A stretch of DNA of 25,139 nucleotides, taken from contig BMAT01002423.1 of the NCBI GenBank assembly GCA_019649035.1, positions 140,504 through 165,642 of the forward strand, given 5' to 3'. A model generated the notes under the pieces. It was not told the DNA's origin. It ran no database searches and saw only the letters and a program-made list of their open reading frames with translations. The position numbers were made by a program, and so were the translations under genes. This DNA comes from Elysia marginata (Eukaryota > Mollusca > Gastropoda > Plakobranchidae). Shown here piece by piece: positions 9,299 to 21,661 of this stretch (positions within the stretch are counted from its first letter, which is position 1; every line of letters begins with the position of its first letter).

Positions 9299-9500
9299 TT
9301 TTTTCTTTTAGGGGTAAATCTAAAGGTTTCTCGCTTTCTTCCTTTTTCTCGCCCCCTTCTCTCCCCTCTCGCTCTTTTCAATGTTTCTCTTTCCCTCCCT
9401 CCACCTTTTTTTCTTGCGTCCTTCTTCACATTTCTATCTTTCCAGGGCCACCGTTTATGTTTTTCTCTCTCGGTCTCTATCTAACCGTCCCTTCTCTCAA
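9299..9500 (+). repeat. CT-rich low-complexity tract
   Basis: Irregular pyrimidine-rich sequence (TTTCTTC, CCCTCC, TCTCTC) rather than a clean tandem repeat. Confidence 0.7.
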
Positions 9501-11400
9501 GTGCTCTTCCTATATATCTGATAATGATATTTTCTAGAGGTCCAGCGTGAACTGACTGTTAACTACATGCGGGTGCAGCCGCGGAGAATACAACCTTAAC
9601 CATGTTTCAAGCACAAATGTTGAGGATGGAATTGAGTAGATTGACCTGACTGAGACATAGAGATCATAACCCGAGAAGCAGGTGTCGAACAGAAACCTTT
9701 GCTGTCACTACTGGTCTGATAGTGACGAGAATCTAGATTCTAAGCTAGGTTTAGAGAAACTGGCGTTAAATAAAACTTTACTTTAAAAGGAAATAAAGGA
9801 AGAATTGGTCAAGCATAGAATGCCTTTTAAAGAATTCACAAAATACTCATATGCAAAAATTAAATAAATCATAACAACCACTATTAACGATACTTTACTT
9901 ACTGTCGCTGCTGACATGAAAGAATAAGATGTGTACAATCACTTAGCTTTTAGAAAAGAAACATTAGAGACTTGTAATTGTGACATTAAGGGAAAAATAT
10001 TGCAACAATAGCGTCGAAGGAAAAGAAAACAAACAAAGATGTTCTCACACCGTCAGACCAGAAACAAACGGTGTTGTTAATGCATCAACAATAAAAAAAA
10101 ACTGACAAACCGCGGACAAAACTGGCTGCGAAAGCTGATTAAAAAAAAGAAAAGATGGGTGATCAATAAGGAACTGAACACAAACGGAGAAAAACTGGTG
10201 GCGCACCATGGCATCCAATCTCTACAAAGACATGGAACTTCTATGGAGTGATGGACAATGTTGGGTGTTTATGAGCGCTTATCTAGCACTATGTCCACTT
10301 AAGTGAAACGCTAAAAAACATTCAAGATAAATTTGTCACTGAACCTGCCTATACAAATTAATTTTCGAACTCGAATAGAAGTGAAGAGAATTATAGTGAT
10401 AACTCTTTGAGCTACTCAGATTAGAATGAAATGATGAAAATAAATGAATTTGCCAAATCTTAACAGTATTTCTCCTTAAGTCATGGTGCATAACACTAGA
10501 AGATGATACAACGACATCGGGAGAAGTAAACCCGGCAGAAAGTGTTTTATCACCAACACCCTCGGACTACATGATGCTCGTAGTATAGTCCCTTCATAAA
10601 AAAATGAGTTAAATCTAAAAATATCCCCCCCGCCTCACAAATCCATCAAAGTGTTATATGTAAATTTCAGGCCTGTTCAATCTCTCTCTCCTCTTCAGTC
10701 TGATTACAATGAAGGAAGAAAACAAATAATAAAAATATTACTCATCGAGCGCATCTTCTTTGTAAAAAGAAAACTCTAAGCGCTTGGTATCTTTTTATTT
10801 CTTTCTCACGCATACACAGTTTAGTACACGCATATATACATAAATAAGATATGTTTTTAACCAAGTGCAACATAATTGATCTAAACGTATAAAAATGGAG
10901 CAAGTTGTGTGTTAATTTACAACATTGCGGAGTATACATATTCAAAAAAAGATTGGAATTAACAAGGTATTATGCGTTTATAAGATATGCTTCAAAATCT
11001 AAACAATAGACTGTCAAATTGTAATGAAACACAAAAAGAAGTTTCTTGACTAAATTTAAACAATTTCCTTTGAAAAAAAAACCCCTTTTTTCTGCTTTCT
11101 TTTTTTGTATCTTTTCCGCTACTGTATTGTTTCTTTAAGCATGTGTTGATTTATCGAGCTCTAAACTGACAGGGGCTTTTCTTCTCCTTTTCTGACACGT
11201 TCATACAATACGAAGTGCAGCATTGGTTATTACATAGCACCATTTGTTACTCCTTTTGGAATAGAAAAATGTAATTTTCCCACATTGTTCTTAGCCACTG
11301 GGTAGTAATATGGAGGCGCGTGCCGGTAATACATGAATTATGAACTCACTGTGGAACGTTCTGTTTAACTTGGTGAATATGACGGGATGGGGACTGGGGT
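9501..11400. other. Unannotated stretch
   Basis: A small CG-richer patch (about 9540-9600) follows an acceptor-like TTTTCTAG, and its best frame stops after about 19 codons. The rest is AT-rich. No gene, RNA gene or element is supported. Confidence 0.5.
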
Positions 11401-11422
11401 GAGTAAAGTTTTTCCACCCAAG

Positions 11423-11525
11423 AACACCTCCTGGTCGTGAGACCAGGTGCTGGCCAAAACACTACCAGTACCAGCTGAAACATTCAGTCCTGGGCAAGGT
11501 GACCAGGTGCTAGCTCAAACACCAA
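11423..11525 (+). repeat. Short duplicated motif with hairpin
   Basis: GACCAGGTGCT followed by GGCC or AGCT and AAACAC occurs at 11441 and again near 11502, so a segment of about 61 bases is partly duplicated. CTGGTC (11431-11436) and GACCAG (11441-11446) form a hairpin with a GTGA loop. The function is unknown; it may be a decayed repeat. A CACCAC-rich run follows at about 11535-11562. Confidence 0.4.
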
Positions 11526-11887
11526 CACGCCTCAACCACCGCCAACACCACCACCACCACTGTGAAGGTTGCGAGATCAAACACTGGTTCCATGTTTCAA
11601 AGCTTCACACTTTCTATCAAGTTGAGAGCTTGTTAAGTAGTAAGTACTGGATTATTAATCAACGGATTGTATTGCTTTTGGAGGAAAAAAAAAGACGAAA
11701 AACGCATGCTTCCAGAAAATTTAACATGAAAGGACTGTTGTTGAAAAAGAATAAGATAAAAGGCCTTAGTGTATAATAATGATGAATGTAAACAATTTTT
11801 TTAATTTATTACCTTACATAAATTTGAGCTTCATATTTGTGTGTAAACCTCTGAATATAGACATGATAATTGTTTGCTTATTTAGAC

Positions 11888-12580
11888 AACTATTACTATT
11901 ACTATACTACTACTAATACCACTGCCACCATTACTACTACTACTAGTACTGCTACTACTACTGCTACTGCTACTANNNNNNNNNNNNNNNNNNNNNNNNN
12001 NNNNNNNNNNNNNNNNNNNNNNNNNNNNNNNNNNNNNNNNNNNNNNNNNNNNNNNNNNNNNNNNNNNNNNNNNNNNNNNNNNNNNNNNNNNNNNNNNNNN
12101 NNNNNNNNNNNNNNNNNNNNNNNNNNNNNNNNNNNNNNNNNNNNNNNNNNNNNNNNNNNNNNNNNNNNNNNNNNNNNNNNNNNNNNNNNNNNNNNNNNNN
12201 NNNNNNNNNNNNNNNNNNNNNNNNNNNNNNNNNNNNNNNNNNNNNNNNNNNNNNNNNNNNNNNNNNNNNNNNNNNNNNNNNNNNNNNNNNNNNNNNNNNN
12301 NNNNNNNNNNNNNNNNNNNNNNNNNNNNNNNNNNNNNNNNNNNNNNNNNNNNNNNNNNNNNNNNNNNNNNNNNNNNNNNNNNNNNNNNNNNNNNNNNNNN
12401 NNNNNNNNNNNNNNNNNNNNNNNNNNNNNNNNNNNNNNNNNNNNNNNNNNNNNNNNNNNNNNNNNNNNNNNNNNNNNNNNNNNNNNNNNNNNNNNNNNNN
12501 NNNNNNNNNNNNNNNNNNNNNNNNNNNNNNNNNNNNNNNNNNNNNNNNNNNNNNCTACTACTACTACTACTACTGCTACT
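11888..12580 (+). repeat. ACT/CTA trinucleotide repeat interrupted by an assembly gap
   Basis: ACT, ACC and GCT triplets run from about 11888 to 11975 and CTA triplets from 12555 to about 12580. The 579 Ns between them (11976-12554) have the same repeat on both sides, so the gap probably marks an unresolved array. The long frames spanning the Ns are not evidence of coding. Confidence 0.9.
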
Positions 12581-12599
12581 TCAACAAGTCTCGGTCTGG

Positions 12600-14100
12600 T
12601 TACCACTTCACGACGTGACAACACAAATTGTGCTAATATGTCAGTAACAACTTCCTCAGAAAAACCTCTGTGGCACCTCATAATAAATAAGTCAAATATA
12701 AACAGGTTTTTGAATCTACTTTGAGCATATTCAAAAGTTATCGGCAACTGTCAGTATTTGATTTAAACCCTTACAGTTACACTGAAATCGAAAGAGCTCA
12801 GAAAAGATAGTGTTTTGTACTTTTCTTTTCACAGAATAATATTCGTTTAGAGACCGAAATCCCTGACGTAGTATGAAATATTCATCTGGTTCTCTTGAGG
12901 TTACCGCCCTAAACGACTCCGAGCGACCTAATTAGAACATAAATTATTCTTCATTCTTAACCCTCCTTTCTTCTTCTCTTGCCGCGTTGGGATGTCATAC
13001 TCCTAGCGCAGACACTTCCAATCTGGAAGTAATCGTCTACGCAAGTGACACCGATTACCATTATTCGTCATATAAGCCTCATTATTTGTTCTCTGTGTCA
13101 ACCCCTTTTCTGAGTATTTTGAACTCTATGACTTTTCGCATTTTTTTTCAGAAGGATGAAAAAAAATGAAGAGCATTCTTTAGATAAATTTAGTTTCGCA
13201 TGAATATGTATTTTGAAAGTAGTCGTACAACAAAAGTTTATGTCCGCAATGAAAAAAAAATTGTTTGAAAAGCTGCAAATGATGTCATGACTATCAAAAT
13301 CTTAAAGGAAGAAGATCATGTCCTAGTTTTACTTTATGAATATTTAGAATTTTCTAGAGTTACAGTTTTAGGACAAGAACTTTAAATCGTATTCATTAAC
13401 TTCATAATTTTTCAGAAAATCGGCGAGACCAAATATTAGTAGGACTTATCAATTTTTTGGCGGTAAGAGAACACAGAATACAGATATCAACACAAAGATT
13501 AATTATCCTATACCCTCAAGAAATATCACGTTGTCCACAGGTCATCTTATTTTGATAGTTGTCGACGTATGTTCATAAAAATGTTTTTGACATTACACTA
13601 AAATGAGCAAATTTGAAAATAGTTCTGATGATTTTGAATGCTTAGATTGTGCTACATATAACTAAAATTACAAAAAAATATCACTTTATCGAAAAGAGCA
13701 TTTATCGTAATTACTTTTTTGTTTGACTTTGTTTTACGAAATTTTTGTATTAAAAAAAGACAATAAATTTCAACCACCCCGCTTCGTTCGAGCGAAAAAA
13801 ATGTTTTTTTAATTTTTTCTATCTGTCCACACACACACACATGAATAACTTTTGTCAATTTTCTGAGTTTATACATTCCAGTATTGTTTTAGTCAGCGCT
13901 ATTCTTTGTTTGACATGTAAACACGGCCCCTTCGTTGTTTCTTGAAGTCTTCTGCTTTAGTTTTGTTTTTGTCTCTAGGACTTTTGTTTCCCTATTCTAG
14001 GTGGTCATTTCTCAGTCCCGGAGAACGTGGCAAGCCAGACTGGCCCTATCAATTATTCTGGACTGTTCCCATACTCCTAGTACCAGTTGTCCGCCAGGGC
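12600..14100. other. Unannotated stretch
   Basis: AT-rich sequence with no supported gene. A possible cryptic 47-base exon (13416-13462) has TTTTTCAG before and GTAAGA after it, and one open phase, but there is no partner exon. Confidence 0.45.
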
Positions 14101-14104
14101 AATA

Positions 14105-14150
14105 AAACACACACACAACCACACACACACACACACCATCACACACATAC
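14105..14150 (+). repeat. CA microsatellite
   Basis: An imperfect CA dinucleotide array with CCA and ATC interruptions. Confidence 0.9.
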
Positions 14151-14159
14151 CGTTTGGGG

Positions 14160-15400
14160 GTACTTACTTTTTTTTCAGTTTTCAAGGAAAAGTTCGGTCG
14201 TAGGATAAAAGAAATAGAAAAAAAAATTAAACAAAAAAAAAGTATGTACTTTTAGACCAGCCGCAGATTATAGCAATTTGATTCAAAACGTATCTTTAGA
14301 AGACTCAGAATTTTATTGTTATGCCGTGTGGCACTCGCACATAATATGCGGCTAAAAACTTTGTGTGGACGATAATTTTTAACTTGACAAGTGTATAAAA
14401 TTGACTTAAATTGTAACTTGTAAAATGTAAGAAAAGCTCATTGTACCCCTTGAAGGATATGCAAAAAGATCGTTGTTATAATCATGTTGATGGCATATCT
14501 GTTTGTTTTGAAAAGCTCAAAATTCACACCAAAGCTTTAAAAAAAAGATGAAACCATTATTTTACCAGTGTATCTAAAATTAAAAAAAAATACCGTCTGA
14601 TCAATGACACTCAAAGTAAAAAATATGTCTGTACATTTTGCTCCTTTTGGCAAAATGCGGATCACATCCACCATCATTTATGTAATCTGTAACGTTTATA
14701 CCCATTAATTTTCCCTTAATTATTACTAGCCCACGTTTTGTAGTTCTTAGCCAAATAAAAAAAAAGAAACCAAGCAGATAAACAAGGGGGTAAATCCGAA
14801 AGTTAAGCGAATAGTTATTTACCCTGATTTGAAATGCAAAACTCGATTTTTTTTCTTTCTCGAATTTTATTCAATATTATTAAGACTTTAATGAGTGATA
14901 AATATAAGTAACTTTAAATCTAACAAAATTCCACATTAACTTTTCCTTCTTATACCGCAACGCTCAAGTAATAAATCAGTGTTACTATTTCTTCCTCTGG
15001 CCGCCTTTATATTAAAATTGAACGCGATACATAGATCTTGACAAAATATTTGAAAATAAGTTACTTTGAACTAAGATCCCAAAACGTCTCGAGAAAGAAA
15101 GCCACTTTAACATCCCAAAAGCTCTAGATAAATTTCGAGACATCGTAGACAACAGAAATAAGTGGAAGATTCCCGTCGCAGAGACGTGAAGATAAGTCAC
15201 CGGACCTGTTCAATCGGACGCCCCTGCTAGCGAGCGGTTCTGAGTCAATATAAGCCAATCACATCACTTTCTAAAAATATCTCTCATATGAACTCAAAGC
15301 ACTTATTTATCCTTCTTTTTTTTCCTCATAACGTTTAAAGCACAAAAAGGTTAGTTGAAGGGAAAATCAACAAAATAATGAAGTGTCTTCTTTCTCGATC
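14160..15400. other. Unannotated AT-rich stretch
   Basis: Poly(A) and poly(T) runs are common. No coding or RNA feature could be supported. Confidence 0.5.
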
Positions 15401-15539
15401 AAGCGGGGCAAATAACGCAGGGCTCTACTGATCCGAGGCTAATGGTCAAAGTTCCAGTCGGAAAGACATTCAGATGGGAGGCAATGGTGACCCATTGACA
15501 AGTATTTCCGAGTGGACAGTAACTGACCACGGCTGGGGA

Positions 15540-15595
15540 CTTTGGTTATGCGCCTCACTGATCGAGGGATGGGAGACCACCGAACCAGTGAAACG
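15540..15595 (+). repeat. Possible SINE remnant with tRNA- or 5S-like motif
   Basis: TTGGTTATGCGCCTCAC resembles a tRNA-type internal promoter A box region. GGATGGGAGACCACC just after it resembles the conserved segment near the 3' half of 5S rRNA. Neither structure can be completed with confidence. The surrounding 15410-15640 is richer in GC than its neighbours and has no open frame, which would suit a decayed retroposon. Confidence 0.2.
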
Positions 15596-15640
15596 ATAGA
15601 ATCATTAGGAAGTCCTTGGACGCGTTGACAAGATACGAGG

Positions 15641-16930
15641 GACTTTATGGTGGTTTTTTGTTACAATATGAACAGTAGTTAGTGACCCTTTGTTTATTTA
15701 AAAAATCTTTAAATGACTTTCAACCACGCAATTCAATCATAATGCTATTTTTTTACAGACTGTGATTTCAGGAAAATTTTATTGTATCTTAATACCCATA
15801 ACTTTTTTATAAGTTTTTTTTATACATTTTTCCTGGTTAGGGCTATAATTAGTTTTTTTTAACCAAACAGTTGAATTTTGACGTTATTCAAATTATGCTC
15901 ATAATTTCACAAGTAAGTAAGAAAAAAGTATAGAATTTTATCAAATTTGTCCACAATGTTCGGCCTGTTCAAAGGCGTCCCAAAGTGGCTGCAATAATGT
16001 AAATGAAGATGTGTGACTGTATTAGTCGTTGAGTCTGCTATCTTTGAAATGACTGTGAAAAGGCTGTGAAGCAGCACTAGTCTATCTAGATTTAAGTTGA
16101 AGTGCATGGCCTCAGCCTCACACGGTAATCACTTAGTGAGAGTCCACGAGTGTTGACGGCTCCAACTGTAGCTATTAGTAGAACCGAAACGTAAACCGGC
16201 CAGTCAGATGAAATTAAGTTTGTGCCTGTCAGTTTTCTATTGGCAATGCATAATGTTATTATTAGTTTATGCTTTATGAGAGCATAGTCGTCTGACTTAG
16301 CATCTTCGTCTATCTTCCATACTTACAAGATAAAATTAAACCCTTCTCGACTGTTGTCTGACACTTGTCGTAAAATTTTCAGTCTCAAAGGTCAGGTGTT
16401 TCTGGTTTTTTAGGCGTTTGGGCACTGTAATTCTTAAATTAGATCCTATTCGCTCTCCTCTTAATGTTTGTTGGCCTAAACGAAGAGGCGCGGCCAAATT
16501 TTTTAGAATGGACGGATCTGTTCTACCGTTGTGATGAAATAGTTTCCACCTGAACTCTAGAATCTGTATGAGGAATTTTTGTTTTATCGAGTTTTGAAAG
16601 GGGATTGTTCACATATTTTCTTTGGTTGTGGATTCCGCGAACAAAACGAAACTGTTTCCTGAGGAGGAAATTTGATTTGTTTTCGTCTGTGCAATTTCTA
16701 TATACATGAAAAGGGCGTGACTTTTACTTAAGTCGGCCGATTTTTTTTCCTCGAAAAAAAAAAACCACAAAAAAAAAACAAAAACCGTAGCTGAAATACA
16801 GTATTACTGTGCTGGTTAGTAAGGACATTTGACCAAGGCTATCTGTTGATCCTTGAAACACCGATGTAGACCGAAAGAAAAATTGATGTACTGAAGAACA
16901 AATTAGAAACATTTAAAGTTTTTCTTTTAA
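15641..16930. other. Unannotated stretch
   Basis: AT-rich with mixed short frames. Slightly more balanced composition at about 16100-16210 and 16470-16500 gives no recognisable gene. Confidence 0.5.
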
Positions 16931-17102
16931 CCATTGTCGATCTGTTTCCACGGGTCGCGCTGGATTGACCCCTATTGTTGGCGCAGTGCGCTCTGCCTGG
17001 TTTTCCTCACGCATGTACGTAGGTCTATCAAAGGGGCCAGGGCTCATCCCCTCTCCTGTGATGAGTTTTCTGGTGTTGTTTAATTAGCGAGATGACTTGT
17101 GA

Positions 17103-17390
17103 AATGCTCGCGTGTTGAGGTACATATCTGTACACGGGCCGTGGACCGAGTCGCACAACAAGCCCTCCTTCCTGGCCCTCTGTTCACCGCCCAGGTTCGT
17201 GACCGGGAGGTCGGTGTTTAGCGAGGAGATATCGGCCTGGGATAGGACAGGTGATGACCTCATTGCGACCATCGACCTGGCTAGGCTCACGGGTACCACC
17301 CAGTTTGAGCCAGTTAAAACCGCAGCATGCGATTTGAGCCCTAGATATGTCGTCATATCGCGTACGTCATTTGATAGATTTGGTAATTAA
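17103..17390 (+). pseudogene. Unidentified open frame in a GC-rich island (possible exon, gene fragment or transposon remnant)
   Basis: The frame is open from after TGA (17100) to TAA (17388-17390), about 95 codons, with no ATG near its start. Third codon positions are strongly G or C (for example in WTESHNKPSFLALCSPPRFV), unlike the AT-rich surroundings, which points to coding origin. The product has no transmembrane segment or motif I recognise. The composition island is wider (about 16950-17365) and the opposite strand is also open over 17084-17356, so the true strand is not certain. No good acceptor precedes the open part; TTGTTTAATTAG at about 17077-17088 would place the TGA inside the exon. 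It may be a decayed gene piece or part of a mobile element. Confidence 0.25.
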
Positions 17391-17394
17391 GTGC

Positions 17395-18030
17395 TACGAT
17401 ATGTGCCCCATCCTATCGCAAAATTTGCTACAAAATATACATAAGTAAAACTTAGCTTTTAAAGCGATAATTTATAGCCTACAAAGTTGTTGGTAACAAA
17501 GAGACATTGCTTTAGTTTCTATGAGCCTTTTCTGGAAATACCAACACACTCAGACTTTTGTAAATTTCTTTGATTTTTCTTAAGTCAAAATAGCTGTTAT
17601 CTTGAGTCTTATGCACACCGAACTTTTGATAAACCCTTCATTTATAGCTCAAAGAAGTAATGTTCATAAAACTTGTGGGGACTAGGCTGGGCAGTAATAG
17701 TACGAGACTCAGATAACAAAGTGGTAAGCCATCTCTCGCAAATAAAATTGACTCATGATCAACCCCGAAAGCCCAGGTATTTTTAGAATAAAAAGTGGAG
17801 CCATCCATTAAAAAACGCTACTGTAATCCGCTGCTATTTTTAAACCCTCCAATCTTTCACTTAACTCTAATTTGTTTGCCAGTTAGAGGTTTCAAATGCA
17901 AGAGAGCCTTAATTAAACAGACTAAAAATATAAAAAGAACTTCTTGCATAACCCTTTCTTTTTTAAAATGTTTAAACACTTTTACCAAAACCTATTGAAT
18001 TGGACATACGAGTTTGTAAATTCAGACCCG
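17395..18030. other. Unannotated AT-rich stretch
   Basis: No supported feature lies between the GC-rich island and the minisatellite. Confidence 0.5.
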
Positions 18031-18035
18031 CGAGG

Positions 18036-18672
18036 TTTAGAAATTGGTACCTGTTAGTGTTAGATGTAGTTTAGGGAGGTTTCTAGATAGAGATTGGTGC
18101 CTGTTAGTTTTAGATGTAGTTTAGGGATGTGTCTAGATAGAGATTGGTGCCTGTTAGTTTTAGATGTGGTATAGGGAGATCTCTAGATAGGAATTGGTAC
18201 CTGTTAGTTTTAGATGTGGTTTAGGGAGATCTCTAGATAGAGATTGGTACCTGTTAGTTTTAGATGTAGTTTAGGGAGGTGTCTAGATAGAGATTGGTAC
18301 CTGTTAGTTTTAGATGTGGTTTAGGGAGATCTCTAGATATGAATTGGTACCGTTAGTTTTAGATGTAGTGTAGGAAGGTGTCTAGATAGGAATTGGTACC
18401 TGTTAGTTTTAGATGTAGTGTAGGAAGGTGTCTAGATAGAGATTGTTGATTGTTAATTTTAGATGTAGTGTAGGGAGTTGTCTTGATAGAATACTGGTTT
18501 TTTAAGATGTAGTGTAGGGAAATGGTCAGGAAAAAATTGGTACCTGTCAGTTTTAGATGTAGGTTAGGTAGCTATCTAGATAGAATATTTGTTTTTTAGA
18601 TGTAGTGTAGGGAGATTTCTGGATAGAAATTGGTTTTGTTAGTTTTAGATTTAGTGTGGGGAGATGTCTAGA
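18036..18672 (+). repeat. 50-bp minisatellite, about 13 units
   Basis: GGTACC or GGTGCC recurs at 18046, 18096, 18146, 18196, 18246, 18296, 18346 and 18395, so the period is 50. Each unit carries TGTTAGTTTTAGATGTAGT, then TTAGGGAG, then TCTAGATAG. Units after about 18440 are diverged and shortened, and the array fades into GATA/GA-rich sequence. Alternative states such as AGATCTCTAG against AGGTGTCTAG mark sub-families, suggesting spread by unequal exchange or slippage. Confidence 0.93.
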
Positions 18673-21215
18673 GAGAGACATATAAAGAGATAGCTAGAGA
18701 AATATATGTAGAGAAAGGAGAATAGGAGAGAAAGAAAATAATCTGGATTGATAAATGGAAAAAGAGAGAAAAAAAATTAAAGTTTTAAAGAATGTGCCGG
18801 CTAGATGGTAAGAGAGACAGCGATATGGGCGGATAGATGGGAAAGAGGATGGAAAACAAGATTAGAAAAAACAAAACAACATTAAAGAGACACTAAAAAT
18901 AAAAGAGCAGCACAATAAAGAAAAGTATCCTTGATCAAAGGTGATGCTTGATCAGTTCATTAGATACTGGGAAGAGGAAAGTGCCTCCTCGCGACTCAAT
19001 GCAGCGGAGGATCTAGCAAAATTAACCCACTAACTTACAGGGGAACAAAACCCCCAAAACAAGCAGCTTTGTTTAGTCCGTTAAGATACCGATATAGATT
19101 AACACGCACAAGCCTGTTTTTATAACAATACTCACCAGCCTGGTTATCATAAGAATGAAAAAGGCACGAAAAAAAAACAAGAAACGAAATTTTATAAATT
19201 AATGGAGTTTTAAATACCTACTGTTGTTAATGCAAAGAGAATGGAAACTGCAATTATAGTAACTGAGATAGAGGAATAGATGGATAGAGAGATAGGTAGA
19301 GAGAGGAGGGAAGTAGAGAGCGGCGTGGGAAGGAAGAAATGACGGAGACGTGAAAAACAAAGGATAGCTGTTAAATAAATTGAACGGCACCTCCAACTTT
19401 GTTGTGCAAATTGGAAAATCTTCGCAACAGGGTTAATTAGAACATGAAATTTTTACCGATTGCCCTGTATGGGCCAATGATTCACCGAGATACATGCTAA
19501 ATAAACTAATATGTGCTAGGTCGTTGAACAGATCCGGAGGAGAACAATGAACGAAAAATAACATAAATAAAAGTACAACGCATGTCAAAACACATGAACG
19601 AGCAGGACAAACGAGCACATTCTAATCAGGATAATGTAGGAAACAGCAGCGATCAGTTGCGAATGATAACATTAGGCTGAACTACTAGCTGCATCGTATC
19701 GCATCGCTCTTTTTCCTAATGACATTTTGAGAACCTTTCGAAGTTTGCATGATAACAGAACGTTTTGTTTTTGTATTGGCTTTTGTGTTTTGTTTCAGAT
19801 GGACGTAGCAGTTGAGTGATCAGATATCGTTGGATGTCACACGTAGAGATATCTAAACCTGATCTATCTAAGTATTTGGATGAAAACATTGGATGAAGAC
19901 TGGTTTTTAATATAGATTTTAGCAATTTAATACTCAATGTTAACATACCATAATTATGACCAGACCTTATAAGATGGATGATTACTATTTTAATAAAAAA
20001 AAATCTTTTTCTCTCTTTTCTATTGCTTTAAACTAGGAAGTGAAATTTGACGACTGTACCAATTTATCTAAATGATTTGGACAAATTCTTATTTTAATTA
20101 ACTCAAAATTTAAACAATGAATTCTTCAAAAAAAAAATAAAAAGAATGGCTGTGAGCTTTAAACTTCAAACTTCTAATATCCGATTCTGTTAGACCAAAA
20201 GTTATTTTGGCTTCACTTTTTAGGGTAAAAAAAGATTTCAAAAAATTGATGACTTTAACCATGCTGTTCGTTTCGTAATCTAGTAATTCAATTCAACTTG
20301 TCTTCTCATTCACTTGGATATATCTTTTTAACCACATTTCTGCAAGGTCTTCTTGGTCGAAACACGGAATGACGCTACTTGAAAAATAGCATTATTCACA
20401 TAAACTATTGAAAGGAACATCTTTGTTTTTAGATTGCCCCGTCATTTTTGTAGAGTTTTACTTGATTAAATTTGTTTTATCCAAAACCCCATTCAAATAA
20501 ACATATTTTGGTAATGTTTACAGGTATGTAGTATTTTTAATGTAACTTGCTATGGTAATTTTTATACATCATGGACATTTTTTGACTTGGGAATACTCCC
20601 GTATTCTGTTTTTCCATAGCAGCTTTCTTTCGTTATAGTTTTTTTTTTACCTGCGAGCCACTTTCTTTGGAACTTTACTGTACTCCAAAGTTAAAGAAGT
20701 CTGGAGCCAATGGAACTATGTCAAGTACCAAGCAACCGCCATAGGTCCTTATCTCCTTCCTAGCAGTTTGAGATTGTCGGAGCTGACAGTATTTTGCCTA
20801 GTATCATATTACCTATAGGTCATACCCCACACCAAATTTCCGATGCTTCGCAAAACCAGAGTCACAACAGACGTGTTTTCACCAGGACGATTTCTGGATA
20901 GTCCATATAAAATGCGTGCATTTCTTATCTCTTACTGCCCAAATTAGTATTCGTTTCGTTCGCAGCGACAGGTACCTTTTCTTGGCATTAGGACAAGTAA
21001 GACCTGTTACTGTACGTTCAATGACCAAAGTCAAACCTAGCTAGTCACACTATCAGTGTATCACAGCATAAAAGGAAGTTCGTTTTCTAAACCTGTTTAA
21101 CCTATACACCTGTACTAAAAAGTTGTGTTAAATTTTACATGTATTTTGATTGCATGAAGACAACGCGAAATCCCCAAATCTTAAAAATGTACGAAAACTA
21201 CTAAAGTCAAACTGG
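18673..21215. other. Unannotated stretch with purine-rich patches
   Basis: Purine-rich, GATA-like segments lie at 18673-18780 and 19255-19345. An acceptor-like TTTTGTTTCAG ends at 19798, followed by ATGGACGTAGCAGTTGAGTGA, but seven codons are too few to call. Otherwise AT-rich without genes. Confidence 0.45.
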
Positions 21216-21217
21216 AT

Positions 21218-21290
21218 CTGGGTTTTTAGAACCTATGATCACAAGAATAGTGGTTAAACATCCTACCGATTGAGCCAACTTTTGCCCCTC
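21218..21290 (-). mobile_element. tRNA-like segment, probably SINE-derived
   Basis: On the minus strand TGGCTCAATCGGTAGG (21277 down to 21262) fits the tRNA D-arm/A box closely. GGTTCTAAAAACC (21233 down to 21221) resembles the B box, 44 bases downstream, the normal spacing. The D-stem, anticodon stem and acceptor stem are not properly paired, so it is not a functional tRNA. A tRNA-derived SINE head or a tRNA pseudogene explains it. The SINE body would lie toward lower coordinates, but no clear tail was recognised. Confidence 0.4.
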
Positions 21291-21661
21291 ACGGCCCATC
21301 ACTAAACATGATTAGGACCTAATAATTCCCATATGATTCCAGTCCTCCATACGTATACTTTAACGTCATTAATTTAAAAAAAATTACCACATGTAAAAAC
21401 AGAACTCCATCGCCTCAACATGTTAAACAAATCTCCTGCATTGAAATGGCCTGTTCGCAATTAAAAGTGTTTATACTTTGTATTATGACAACCCCAACCT
21501 GGCATCAAAGACTATACTGTGTACCCAACGAGTAGAGTCAAGTTTAGTAAACAGTTCTAGTGGACACGCACAGCTCCAGACCGGACAATGCACCTCCCAG
21601 TAGAAGGTCAGTGCAGGTCCGCAGCCTGCACTCATCGACCCCCGCGCCCCCTCCCACCTTT

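Noticed and set aside
11870-12747. Frames of about 280 codons on both strands
   Set aside because: Most of their length is Ns, and the rest is triplet repeat.
13146-13168. Acceptor-like TTTTTTCAG followed by AAGGATGAAAAAAAATGA (KDEKK, stop), resembling an ER-retrieval tail
   Set aside because: Five codons in a low-complexity context are easily due to chance, and no upstream exon is seen.
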